In this document: positions 10,819 through 21,573 of the stretch, in pieces
How positions within the stretch are numbered: the stretch's first letter is position 1
Layout of the letters: each line of letters begins with the position of its first letter
NCBI RefSeq assembly: GCF_032362555.1
Contig: NC_083514.1
Location: 4,201,001-4,265,000 of the forward strand
Source of the DNA: Amyelois transitella
Lineage: Eukaryota; Arthropoda; Insecta; Lepidoptera; Pyralidae
Length of the DNA: 64,000 bases
Reading direction: 5' to 3'
The notes under the pieces: generated by a model
Seen by the model: the letters and a program-made list of their open reading frames with translations, nothing else
The model's database searches: none
What the model was told of the DNA's origin: nothing
Position numbers and translations under genes: made by a program

Positions 10819-13800
10819 ATGAATCCATACAAAGAAGTGGAGGAAAGTTCTTTTACAACGCCTCCTCACTTAAATTATGAGGATATAGCCACAAAGCTGT
10901 TGAAAGATCATTATTTCCTGACGGCACTAGAGCTTCATACAGAACTGGTAGAAAGTGGAAGAGAGTTGCCTCAACTGAGAGAATTCTTCTCTAATCCCGG
11001 AAATTTTGAGCAACATGTCTCACGGGCATCTGATTTAAATTCTATGCGTGAGTATGATTATATCTTCTTCTTTCTAGTGTTTACTCCGGTTTCATCCTTA
11101 CCTGTCTGGAGAAAAGCCCGGGGGTGCCGCGCTTTTTGACCTTGATCGAGGATTGGTTAAGCCAGGTTTTAACACGAAGCGACTGGAGTTTGTTTTACTT
11201 CAACTTCTGCAAGTCCGCAACCTTTTCAGGGGAACTTAACCCATATTGGGTCATAATATTACCTGCCCTAGATTATTGTGCCTATTAAATTATATAAAAT
11301 ATTCATTTAGTGGTCCTATTCTTTAAAGTGCCAGGAACTACACAGCACATATAATTGCTTTTATATTGATGGGTTTTTATTTTACCTTTACCTTAGAGAA
11401 CTCCAGATAGATTACTTGTTCCACAAAGAGTAATCCAATGCTTAGAGAAAATTGCCATAAACCAGTCCACGACTTAGAATCCAGGGGACTTAGCCAGATA
11501 TGGTAGATCCATCAAACCAAAAAACAGCTAGACCTAGACGAAGATCCCTAACAAGCTAAGGATTGCAATGAATGAAAAATCTTGAACATAGGTCAGATGC
11601 ATCATGATGCTTATACTTTTTTTAGATCGGACTCCCAGTCAAGCAACTCTAGATTCTTTGGATACTGCTAGGTACTCAGAGGATGGTGGTGGGGACAGAG
11701 GTGGAAGCGGTGGGGATGTTGCTGTATTAGAATTTGAACTGAGGAAAGCAAGAGAAACTATAAATGCCCTTAGAGCCAACTTGACACAATTTGCAGGTAA
11801 TAACAGAAGTTTTATTTTTGTTGTTTTGACTATCAGAATTATCTATTTTGAATTCAATTCTTTATTTTTCTATGAATTTCTATATAAGATCTCATCTTTC
11901 TTGGTGATCAATTGAAACTTGATCCAAACATTTAAATTCTCAATACATTTCAGATGGAGATTCAGCATTAGATAAAACTGCAAAGGATAAATTTAACCAG
12001 CGCTCTCTTAAACCACATGAGAAGAGAGCACTAAACTTCCTCATCAATGAATATCTTTTGTTACAAGATTACAAACTTACTTCAATCACATTTTCAGATG
12101 AAAATCCTGATCAGGTAACCATTGAAGTTTCAAAATATTCATACTTAACTTATTAATGTGACTATGGTAACTTTTTTGTCCTATTACTGTGGGGCCAACC
12201 TTCAGAATATATTTAATCAGTGTTAATCAGATTGATGCACAACCTGTAAACTGAAGATAATACTGGTATCTAAGTAAACAAAAGTCCAGAATTACCTGTA
12301 ACTGGATACTTCCTTAGTATGCATATTTTATGATAGAAAAACTGGAAACAAAAGATGAGAGGAATAGGGTGCAGAATTAGTACATAATTAACACAAATTA
12401 TGAATTAAATATTTAGTTACGATAGTATTACCTATATAAACTTATAACTTCTTGTAACTTGAAAATGATACAGGTGGAGAAGCATAGTTGTTTTAATTAA
12501 TTATTCAAAAGTATCTGACTATTAGATGACCTGCACTTATACCTATTGTATACTCATTCTATCCACAAGAGACTCATCTCTATTCAAAGCAGAACATTAA
12601 GTACTATACATGTGTACTTACTTTATAGTTCAACCTAGTGTTAATAATCAAAAATTAATAAGCAAACCTTTAAAATGATACTCTTTTCAGGACTTTGAAG
12701 ACTGGGATGATATAGGCCTGAATATCCCAAGACCTGCTGGTCTTGTTTCCCTCTTTTGGGGTAATTCAACACCTATAAATATACCTAAAGTGGATGTGGC
12801 CACTGAAACTGATATGGAGCTAATAGATTCAGGGTGTCAAACGGATTTCGATGAGGGTAATGTGTGTGTCAGTTGTCAAACCTCTTTGGATAATGATGCA
12901 GACTGGAATCATGAGGTAGTGGCCATTTCGTTTGTTCATAAAAAATATGTTGGTTTATTACAAATTTGAGTAATTTTTGGCAAAATTAGTTATGTATTTT
13001 GAATTACTTCTTTATTTTTATTTGAATAGACATAAGGCTTGTCAAAAAGTAGTTAGTGAGTAGTTAGTGCCAAAATACACTTGTATTGGCAAATTAAAAG
13101 ACATTCCCCATTGCAGCTCTTAATTCAGGCCGAGGAGATTGAGCTCCTTAAACAGAAAATAATTGCATTAGAGACAGAAAAATTGAACTTCCAGAAATTG
13201 TATGATGCTGCTATTGTAAGCCTCAACTCATTAACAAGCCCGTCAGTGGATAGCAAAGAAATTGATATGAATATACCTGAAGAAAAACTCTTATCCGTTC
13301 AGATGAAGACTGATCAACTGGAGCAAAGACCATTGACATGTACGGCTGCAGAAAATCACTATGGCAGTAGTAATTCTACTCATAGTGCGACTCCAGAACA
13401 GTTTGAAATGATTGATAGTGAAAAAAATAGTGTCATGTATGTATTCTGTTGTCTATTTATCAAGATTTAACAATATGCTTCAGTTTGGATTTTTTCTTCT
13501 TTACATAGATTTGGTGGAAGAATTATAGCTTTGTTAGAGAAAAGTATCGGTTTTTCGAATAATCTAGGTCTAAGTCTAACTATAATGTCTCAAGATTGTT
13601 TATCTGTGTCACAGCATGCTAACTGTTGCTCTTATGATGTGAAAAAACATCGTGAAGAAATCTATACATTAGGAGGTCAAATCCTGTCAGGTAAAAAGGT
13701 TTTCTCCTTGTTAAAAAGGTTTCAGAGATCACACTGCAGACGGTTTACTTTTATAGTAATTAAATTACTTTTCTTTCCCATTACCCAGATGGTCAAAGAC

Positions 13801-16800
13801 GGACCCTACTCTAAAAACACAGAACGGCGCAAACGTGTCAAACTCCAAGAGGATTACAGTTAAACCTTTTTATTTTAAAATTCCCATACAGAGTATACAA
13901 AGAAGGCTCTAACACAAGTAAATTAAATCATTTTTTTTAAATTTCCTTGCAGAGTACGCAAAGAAGGCTCTAATACGAGTTCGTTCGACCCTGCCGCAAT
14001 GGATAGCGTGCGAGACTCGCCGCTCCGTCGCAGCAGTGTGACCACTCTCGACGAAACCCTTAGTATTAATGATGCCGGCGAATGGACTAGAGTGCAATAT
14101 GAATATAACCCAGTCGAGAGTACAAACAAGGATATGTGGATTGATAGGTATTGAAAGGTTTTCTTATAGGACCCACGTAGCGTGGTACTGTCGCTGTTTC
14201 TCTTTTTATTTGAAGTGAAATGGAACAGTGATAGCTTTTCATTCATAAAGAAAATAAATTTGAAACAAAACCCTACACAAATTTAAGTTTTTTTTAAAAA
14301 GTAAGAAATAATGAAATAACAGAACCTTAAAGTACCTTAGTATCTATTTAAAAAAAAATGAGAAACACGTCGCTTTGACCTTTCTTATAAGCACATTTTC
14401 TTTAAATCAATATTTCTACAGATTATTTACAAGACGACTTTCATTTGTTGCAGTGGTCTTCCAAACAGTTTAAAAGTGTCTATTTTGAACTGGTGTTGTG
14501 AATCTCTGAATCTCAATGAGCCTCTCACCAATGATCTATTGGCTGAGCTAGTAAATAGTGATAAACCCATGACTCTTCCAAATCTTCTTACGTTAGTGGC
14601 TGATACATTGCCTAGAGTGAGTAGAAATAATATAGTCTTTATTGAATGCCGCTTTCTTTCTGTGGAATTATCTGTTTGAATTTTATTATTTTTTGAAGAT
14701 ACTAGAGTGCGCCCGTGTGATATGGAAATTCTCGCTAATTTTCGTTCCCGTGGGAATTCCTCTCTTAGGTCAATCCAAAATCCAAAAAACACACGGAACC
14801 TCTATGCCGAATCTCTAGACGCTGAGTATTAAGCGATGCGTCTATATGTCAGACAGGATATATAAATATCGAAAGAAGTCTTAATTTCGCATTCCACAAG
14901 TAAGAAAATGCAATCTCAAAAGCTCTACATGCAAGCACTGGTGTTTATAATAATAGTTAAAATCAGGGTCAACCAGCACTTAACCTGTTTTCGGATATTA
15001 TGTTACAATTTTTGGAAAAGTTTTGTTATACATCTCTTCCAGATCACTTTCATTGTTGTTTTTGAATGTACTCAATCCTCAATATGTCATTATCAAACCG
15101 ATGAACTATCTAATAGAATACAACAACCAAACACAATTATCCCACTTCTAAAACCTTGTTATTATTGCAGTTGGTGCCACACACATTAGTTTCCCGCCGT
15201 GCTGAAGCCGCCGCCCTGTGCGCGGCGGGGGCGGCGTTGTTGCCGTCCAGTGAACCGCGACGGGCACGTTTACTTCATACACTACTTACACTTGTTAAGA
15301 AGCCAGAACCGGCCGACGCTAGAGCCATCTGTGAAGGTATGACATAACTACATCGTTAAAGTAGGAACGAAGTGACAATTAGCGCCCTCAATGACAAATC
15401 TGCTATATTTCTGGTCAAGCTTAGCAGGTAGCCGCTTTCTTAGCATCCGGCTCGAAGGACCATAAATGTATAATGCGTAGGTTAGGACAATTGTACCTTT
15501 TATTTATTTCTTACATGGCCGCCTAAAACCGCGTACGATGTTTAATACTTTATCGAGTTGTGGTTTTTTCAAGTATATAATGAAAGGATAATGTTCTTCT
15601 GTGGTTTGAAAACTGATATCACATGTGTTGAAATAGGTTCCTTTTGTGTCTTTATTTATATTTGGATTTTAAATGAACCAATATTTTTTTTATTTCCAGC
15701 TACATGCCTCATAGTAAAATGGGGTGGCAGTGGCGAAGTGTTATCATCAATAGCAGAATTATTAGCATCAAGATCGCCTGAGCGTCGAATATTAGCCAGC
15801 CAAATTTGCGTGGCCATAGCTCCTTACGTTCCAATAGAACTTTGCACGTCTCTTCTACTCAGTCTTGTTTTACTAATGTGTGATTCGAACGAAGTCGAAG
15901 TACGGAGTTTGGGATTAAAAGCCGCCTGTCTAATATCCCCAGTAGCGGATCATAAGTATGATCAGTTAGAAAATATAATGTTCAATTTCTTGAAGGATCC
16001 AGCAGAGAAAAATGTGAAAGATGCTGTGAATATTTTTGTACCTGTGTTAGGAAGGAGTGCTTTGATTGCAGGTGAGTTTATATATTATATTAGATGTATA
16101 TGCAAGGATTTTAGCGACTGTTTGTCATAATTATTTTATAGGATTCCCAAAATTAGCCAAATATTCCGTACATTGTACTTATAATTTCAATAAAATATAA
16201 TTTTGAGAAGAATTTTAACCTAAAATTTCATCTAAGTCAGCCCAACTAGAAAAGTTTTTTTTTTTTTAGGAAAATTATCATCAGATCTGTGTAGAAGAGT
16301 CATCACGAATTTAGCGAAATCTACGAGCGAGGAGGAATGGAAACAATCACTGTTATATTTAGAAGTTTTACGTATGTTAGTATTAGCCAAGTTGGCTTAT
16401 GTAGTGAATGTACAAATAGTTAAGGATACTCCGAGTGACTGTGATATGACAATTAATTTACAAGACGTGCCGTTGGAGGGGGAACAGGAGTTCTTTCTAG
16501 ATTTACAATGTTACGTGGATGGCGGGGATGCGAAGATGTTGGTTGTTGCAATGAATAGTTTAATAAAGGAAAAGCCTGAAGTGAGATGGAAAGAAGTGAC
16601 ATGGTTTATTGAATTGTAAGTATAAATCCTGATACTATTACAATATGAGTGTTATATCTTAAATAGCAGCAGCATTTGTCTGTTCACAAGGCAATTTATT
16701 AACAATATATCACTCCGCATCACTTAAATAAATAAAACTAAAACAACACTATATCATTGATATTGATCTTTTCCTTGCAGAGTTAAGCAAATAATACAAA

Positions 16801-19800
16801 TATTGACAAATAGCAAAGTATTAAATCGTTCTACAGCGTATGAGCAAATGATATCTCTATTTAGAAGTTACGTCGAAAATTTCGGCGTTCAATTCACGAA
16901 TTATATTCTCAAGCCGATTTTAATGGAAGTGATCACTGATTTAGAACAAAGGATGGAAAAACTTCACACTATTAACGTCGATAGTACCATAGTTGTTGGC
17001 ATTTATTTAGTTGCCCTGTTACCTGTGCTTGAAGAAAAAACGCAACAAGGTGAATTCTTGCAAAAGTAAGTCGAGAATTGAGATATTAAACCTCATTTAT
17101 TAACTGCATTATCAACAATTAAGGTTGTGCCTTCTCCTAGTGCTTATGCGCGTAAGTACATGAATTTCTCCCAACATATCAGCATCGTTTAGCAATTTAT
17201 GTAAAATACATATACCGTCAAGTCCATTCTCACTTTTTCATAGCTTCATCATCATCCTCCTTACCTCTGGAGATGGGTGCGCCTATGACCACAATCCTGG
17301 ATTGGGTATGACAGGTTTTTACACGAAGCGACTATCACTATCTTTTATATGTTTTATGTATTTTCGTAAGAAGAAAGGCGTGATTTTATGTATGTATGTA
17401 TTTTCCTAAAGTTGTACTTGGTACTTCACCTACTACGTAGAAAAGAAAGTCAAATACGGTCGTATAAATATATGTACCTTCACGACTCTGCCTTCAACGC
17501 CTAAATTTCTACCACCATAGTTTCCCTTACATTTTATTTTTTATTTAGGTGGATCATGTACAGCAGTATCCGTGGCCTCCCCGCTAAAATATTCTCAACA
17601 CCATTGAAATGGGTGTCGCGGCATCGACCGGAGTCGCTTGATAGCTATTTGCAACATCTCAGAGAATGTAAGTTAATCGTTATTTATTGTTACTTCCATA
17701 TTAGCACATATACCTTATCGTCCCTATTAAGATATGAACTGTTAGGCAGAGACTTGCTATGATCCCCTGCATATGCTTACGATGCATATGGTTTATTATG
17801 TAGGTTTTGCTAAAACCACATTAATATTTTACAGAGTACAGAGAGATCTGTAAGGATCGTACAAGTAAGAGAAAGAAGAATAATAAGTATGTTCTACACT
17901 ATGCATTTTCGGAAAATATGCTCTTAGTCAATACCTACACATATGAAACCTACAAGCGAAATTAAAATGTCTAAACCCAGCAGTTTGAGCTATGCGTTGA
18001 TTTGTAGTCAGACAGCGCCATCTTCTATATATGGACAGATTAAATTTTCTAAACTGTATTATTGAATAAAAACAATGAATCCTTTCTTTTCCAGTTTCAG
18101 CCAGCAGTTGTGAAAGTCCAAGTGGCAATGCGATCAGAGTGTATATAGGCAACCTTATAACGGAATTGTTGAATGTGGCGGATCTCAACGAAAACACTAT
18201 AGAAAAGCAACTCATACCAGCTGTCATGGCGCTCTTACACGACGATGATGTGTGAGTAATATAACATTAGTTTGATTGTTAACCGATGTTCTCACAGTGG
18301 GGGAAAACTCATCGTGAAGAAACCTGCACAATGTTTGCACGCACATTGTAAATTTCAGGGAAGATTCATGGGATTGAGGAAATAGATCCCAAATCATACA
18401 TAATAATTTCATTGAAACGAAATTCAAATATGTACCAATACTAGTCTATTAAAAATGAAATTATTCGAATTTTAAAGTTCAATGGTTAGTGCTAGCTGCC
18501 TATCGGAGGGTTGCTGAATATTAGTTCAGTGACTGTCCATTCCAGACACCATTAAAAAATCCATATTACCGACCATTCCAGACAATTAAAAATAAAACGT
18601 TCTAATTTTAAATGTCTGTCCAGAGCGGTTCGGGAAGTGGCAATAACAGCGTGGGGCAGTGTGACGCGAACTTGTATCATCCGAGGATTGGCGTGCTCTG
18701 CTCAGTGCTGGCCGCCAGTGGAGGGTCTGCTGAATTCGAGCTCTGTGCTGTCCACTCGGGAAGCCGGTAGAGTGGCTGAAGCACTGGCCACTCTTGTACT
18801 GCCTACCCCTGACAGCCATGCTTTGTCTGAAAGAGGTGAGTCCTAATTGAGAATAATGAATCAATACTTTTCGTTTAACTTTTGCTTATATACTGTTGTT
18901 ATCAAAACTCCTATTAATGCCCCCCAAGACCACATAAGGCAAACTATATTGCAAATTTCAGGTCTATAGATCAAGTGATTTGTCCTGTGCGCTGTCTGTG
19001 ATTCAGTCACTGAGTAACCTAATAGAATAGAATAGATTTATTTTCAAAATTGGATACAAGGTATCACTTATTGACGTCACATAACTTAAATCTAATTATA
19101 ACTACTACTATCTCTACTTAGTATAAAACAAAGTCGCTATTTTAGTCTGTTTGTCTGTATGCTTAAATCTTTAAAATTACGCAACGGATTTTGATGCGGT
19201 TTTTTGTAACAGGTAGAGTGATTCAAGAGGAAGGTTTTTATGTATAATAACATTTATAATTTTGCACCCGTGCGAAGCCGGGGCGGGTTGCTAGTAGTTT
19301 TATATATGTAAATCTGGTATTCTTATCGTTCAGCTATTTGGCTTTCCAATTCTATCTTAAAGACTTCAAGACTTTTTACTCTGTCTACCCCGCAAGAGAT
19401 GTAGACGTGATTATATGTATTAATGTATTCTTATCCTAAATGTGATTTCTTCCAATGAACAAAACCACAAGCAAATTAATTTGTTGAATCCAGCTGTATC
19501 GATGCTGTGCTCGCTGTGCCACCGCGGCGACATCGGCAGCGAGTGGCTGCCCGCGCTGTGCCCGGGGCTGCAGCTGGCCGCGCACCACGCCGCCCGCCAC
19601 CCGGGGCTGCTGCCCGCGCTCAGGTACCACTCAATTTATTGTGTTTTATATCTTCATGTGCCGTGTGGTTCCCGGCACCAATAAAAAAAAAAAGAATACG
19701 ACCACTCCGTCTCTTTCCCATGGATGTCGTAAAAGGCGACTAAGGGATAGGCTTACAAAATTAGGATTCTTGTTTAGGCGATGGGCTGGCGACCTGTCAC

Positions 19801-21020
19801 TATTTGGATCTCAATTGTATCATTAAGCCAAATAGCTGAACGTGGCCATTCAGTCTTTTCAAGAATGTTGGCTCTGCCTATCCTGCAAGGGATATAGACA
19901 TGTGTGTATGTGTGTTATATCTTCATTCATTTATGTGTTCCTTGCAAACCGAATTATGTGGTCGTGTGTTCTTATATACAGGCTGACAGTTTTCACATTT
20001 AATGACATAATAAATATAAAACTAAGAAAATGCACTAGTTTAAAATAAAATATTTAAAAAAAAATGATGCATAAAATCTTGAAATATATAGACACCGCGC
20101 CCGATAAGCGCAACCAGCAAACCAGCCCGATGCCGCCGGTACGTTGTCGCTGTTGACTCGTCGATTGGATTCCTTTATCAGCGCGCTGCTGTCGGGTGGA
20201 TCCCACTCTTACTTGTTTTTTTTTTTTTGTTTTTATTTGAAACGAGAATCAGATACTGAGTGCCCCGCCTCCTTTCAATATACAACGCGATTTACCAGTC
20301 ACGCTGTATAGTGTTTTTGGTATTACGTAGGTAAACCCTTTCAGAGGCGACTTAGGCACATAGAATTAACATCTTTTGTTCAAAGCCTTTTGTCTAAACG
20401 TAATTAATACTAAAATATTATTTTCTTAGTGTCAGTGTCGACTATATAGAACGATTCTCTATTATATTTGATTAAATGCCGCTGGCACTACACCGCGTGC
20501 TTTGACATTACATTGAGTAAAACTTAGTGGAATTCCAAATTAGAATGTTTTTCTATGCAAAAATGGTAGCTAAATACATTATACAGTCTGCTTCTTCCTC
20601 CTGGCATTAGTCACGGTTACATACGCACCTTTCTGAGAGGAGTGCGGTGTGCGCCTTTTGACCATGATCCTAGATTGGGTAAGTTCAGTCCTACTCCAAT
20701 CTGATCTCCGCACACTTTGCAGAGGAACCAAACCCGAATTGGATCATGTTACTCACACTTTATTTACAATTACTAAAAAATATTACAGAAAACTGGAAGA
20801 AGTTGTTCAAAACCCATCGTTGGCACAATTCAAGCCTACCATAGAGGTGCTACTGCACAATGTGACAGGAACAGCCGTCGGCAGCGACGTGTACAGAGAG
20901 CCGCCGAGGCCAGCGTCCAATCTACAAGCGGCGCAGGAAGTAGGCAGGCGAGTCACGCAAATGTTCCAACATTCCAAAACTAATATCAATCTGCCGAATA
21001 TATTTAAAAAGAAAACTTAA
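10819..21020 (+). CDS. RELCH: RELCH (KIAA1468): LisH, coiled-coil and HEAT-repeat protein
   Basis: Homologue of a Rab11-binding protein that links recycling endosomes to the trans-Golgi for cholesterol transport. Seventeen coding exons: 10819-11047, 11626-11796, 11954-12114, 12691-12915, 13117-13436, 13953-14147, 14454-14616, 15171-15336, 15700-16071, 16270-16615, 16781-17065, 17549-17667, 18095-18251, 18624-18835, 19494-19623, 20789-21020, with phases that all agree; that list has 16 entries certain enough to join, and the sum is 3483 bases, 1160 residues plus stop (human about 1216). The N-terminal LisH lies at about residues 18-50. VAVLEFELRKA, EKRALNFLINEYLL, ITFSDEN and DDIGLNIP are hallmarks shared with human RELCH. 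LVPHTL starts the HEAT-repeat half, and LPALRKLEE continues to the C-terminus IFKKKT. The stretch between 13436 and 13953 is ambiguous (see 13509-13690 and 13892). Confidence 0.88.
11085..11280 (+). repeat. dispersed repeat family B, copy 1
   Basis: In RELCH intron 1. Shares with the copies at 17240, 20615 and 55615 the ordered blocks GAGAAAAGCCCGGG, ...GATTGG...CAGGTTTT, ACACGAAGCGACT, and CAGGGGAACTTAACCCATATTGG. No coding capacity. Confidence 0.7.
13509..13690 (+). other. possible cryptic or alternative exon in RELCH intron 5
   Basis: This stretch has a good acceptor (pyrimidine tract then ACATAG) and donor (CAG|GTAAAA) and is open in the frame that exon 5 would impose. Its length, 182, is not a multiple of three. 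No continuation that I can find stays open: joining to 13789 meets TAA after eight codons, and joining to 13953 meets TGA. Part of it (about 13640-13665) resembles a dispersed repeat also seen at 18308-18340. It is therefore left out of the main model and could act as a poison exon or be unused. Confidence 0.4.
13872..13985 (+). repeat. tandem duplication of a RELCH splice acceptor and exon start
   Basis: Two similar copies, offset by 61 bp, of a T-rich tract, CAG, and the first about 28 exon bases: acceptor ends at 13891 and at 13952, each followed by AGTA then ..CAAAGAAGGCTCTAA. The second copy begins the true exon, which stays open for 64 codons. The first reaches a TAA in the same phase after about 15 codons. 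Confidence 0.8.
17240..17345 (+). repeat. dispersed repeat family B, copy 2
   Basis: Partial copy in a RELCH intron: CACAATCCTGGATTGGGT followed by ACAGGTTTTTACACGAAGCGACT. Confidence 0.65.
19118..19296 (+). repeat. transposon end fragment in RELCH intron
   Basis: Carries AATTACGCAACGGATTTTGATGCGG-type sequence and ends in GCACCCGTGCGAAGCCGGGGCGGG and TTGCTAGT, a common non-coding end of insect retroposons. Related fragments are at 23237, 34180 and 58216. Confidence 0.55.
19328..19426 (+). repeat. dispersed repeat family A, partial copy
   Basis: Contains CAAGACTTTTTACTCTGTCTACCCC, GCAAGAGATGTAGACGTGAT and TATATGTAT, the 3' part of the family A repeat described at 19655-19918. Confidence 0.65.
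19655..19918 (+). repeat. dispersed repeat family A, near full-length copy
   Basis: The reference copy of the commonest repeat in this window, in the last RELCH intron. Ordered blocks: GTGCCGTGTGGTTCCCGGCAC, CCCATGGATGTCGTAAAAGG, CGACTAAGGGATAGGCTTA, GGCGATGGGCTGGCGACCTG, CATTAAGCCAAATAGCTGAA, CGTGGCCATTCAGTCTTTTC, TGTTGGCTCTG, GCAAGGGATATAGACATG, then TGTATGTGT. It codes for nothing obvious. The class is unknown to me from sequence alone. Confidence 0.75.
20615..20765 (+). repeat. dispersed repeat family B, copy 3
   Basis: In the last RELCH intron, ending about 25 bases before the final exon. Blocks CACCTTTCTGAGAGGAGTG, TGACCATGATCCTAGATTGG, and CAGAGGAACCAAACCCGAAT match the family B order. 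Confidence 0.65.
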
Positions 21021-21031
21021 TTGTTAATATT

Positions 21032-21037
21032 AATAAA
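21032..21037 (+). terminator. RELCH poly(A) signal
   Basis: AATAAA 12 bp after the RELCH stop codon, the first canonical signal downstream. Confidence 0.6.
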
Positions 21038-21474
21038 CATGGGAGATTTTATTCTAAAATTTATTACTCAAACATAACATTATTCGTGCAAACCACAATG
21101 TGTTAGTGATTTTCTCACGAAAGCTTTAAAAAGTACTTACAATATTTGGCGTTTACTTTTTGAGTTGAAAGGGGGATGGAGTTATGTAAATCTCAATTAT
21201 GATAAAATGAAATTATTAATATAAAGTAATTGACAAAGTTATGCTCGCGTTTAAGATGAATAAATTTGGGCGTAGAGCTTATTTATTGTTTACCTATCTT
21301 CCAAGTGGAGCTGGACGTGGGTACGTAAGTTATGGAGTTAAGTTCCAAATCCTAACATTCGAATACGAATACAAATCTGCAAGATATTTTTAAGAAAAGT
21401 AGGTACTTAAGACAAAAGTGTTTTGGGCGTCCATTTTGTTAAATGTTAGTTAATCTTATTTTCAAAGCGAAAAA

Positions 21475-21532
21475 CTATCGCTGTTTCGCTTTTATTATGA
21501 CGTGAAAAGGGACAGCACTAGTGTTTAAGCGT
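21475..21532 (+). repeat. short dispersed repeat, shared with 14185-14245
   Basis: ATCGCTGTTTCGCTTTTATT followed by GTGAAAAGGGACAGCACTAG resembles TGTCGCTGTTTCTCTTTTTA and GTGAAATGGAACAGTGATAG in a RELCH intron near 14185. A diverged repeat pair; family unknown. Confidence 0.5.
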
Positions 21533-21533
21533 T

Positions 21534-21573
21534 CTCACGGCTGTTATGCTGCTTACAGCATAACAGCCGTGAG
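21534..21573. repeat. perfect 18-bp inverted repeat, 4-base loop
   Basis: CTCACGGCTGTTATGCTG, loop CTTA, then CAGCATAACAGCCGTGAG. No mismatch. It is GC-richer than its surroundings. Confidence 0.95.

Noticed and set aside
13509-13690. A constitutive RELCH exon
   Set aside because: Good splice signals, but its inclusion breaks the frame with every downstream acceptor I tried, whereas skipping it gives a full protein.
17835-17885. An additional RELCH exon after exon 17549-17667
   Set aside because: An acceptor-like TTTTACAG is present, but each phase-compatible reading meets a stop at once; direct joining to 18095 keeps frame and family alignment.
20093-20215. A GC-rich exon in the last RELCH intron
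   Set aside because: No frame links it to the flanking exons, and the direct junction at 19623/20789 matches the human protein (LPALRKLEE against LPGLRCLR).
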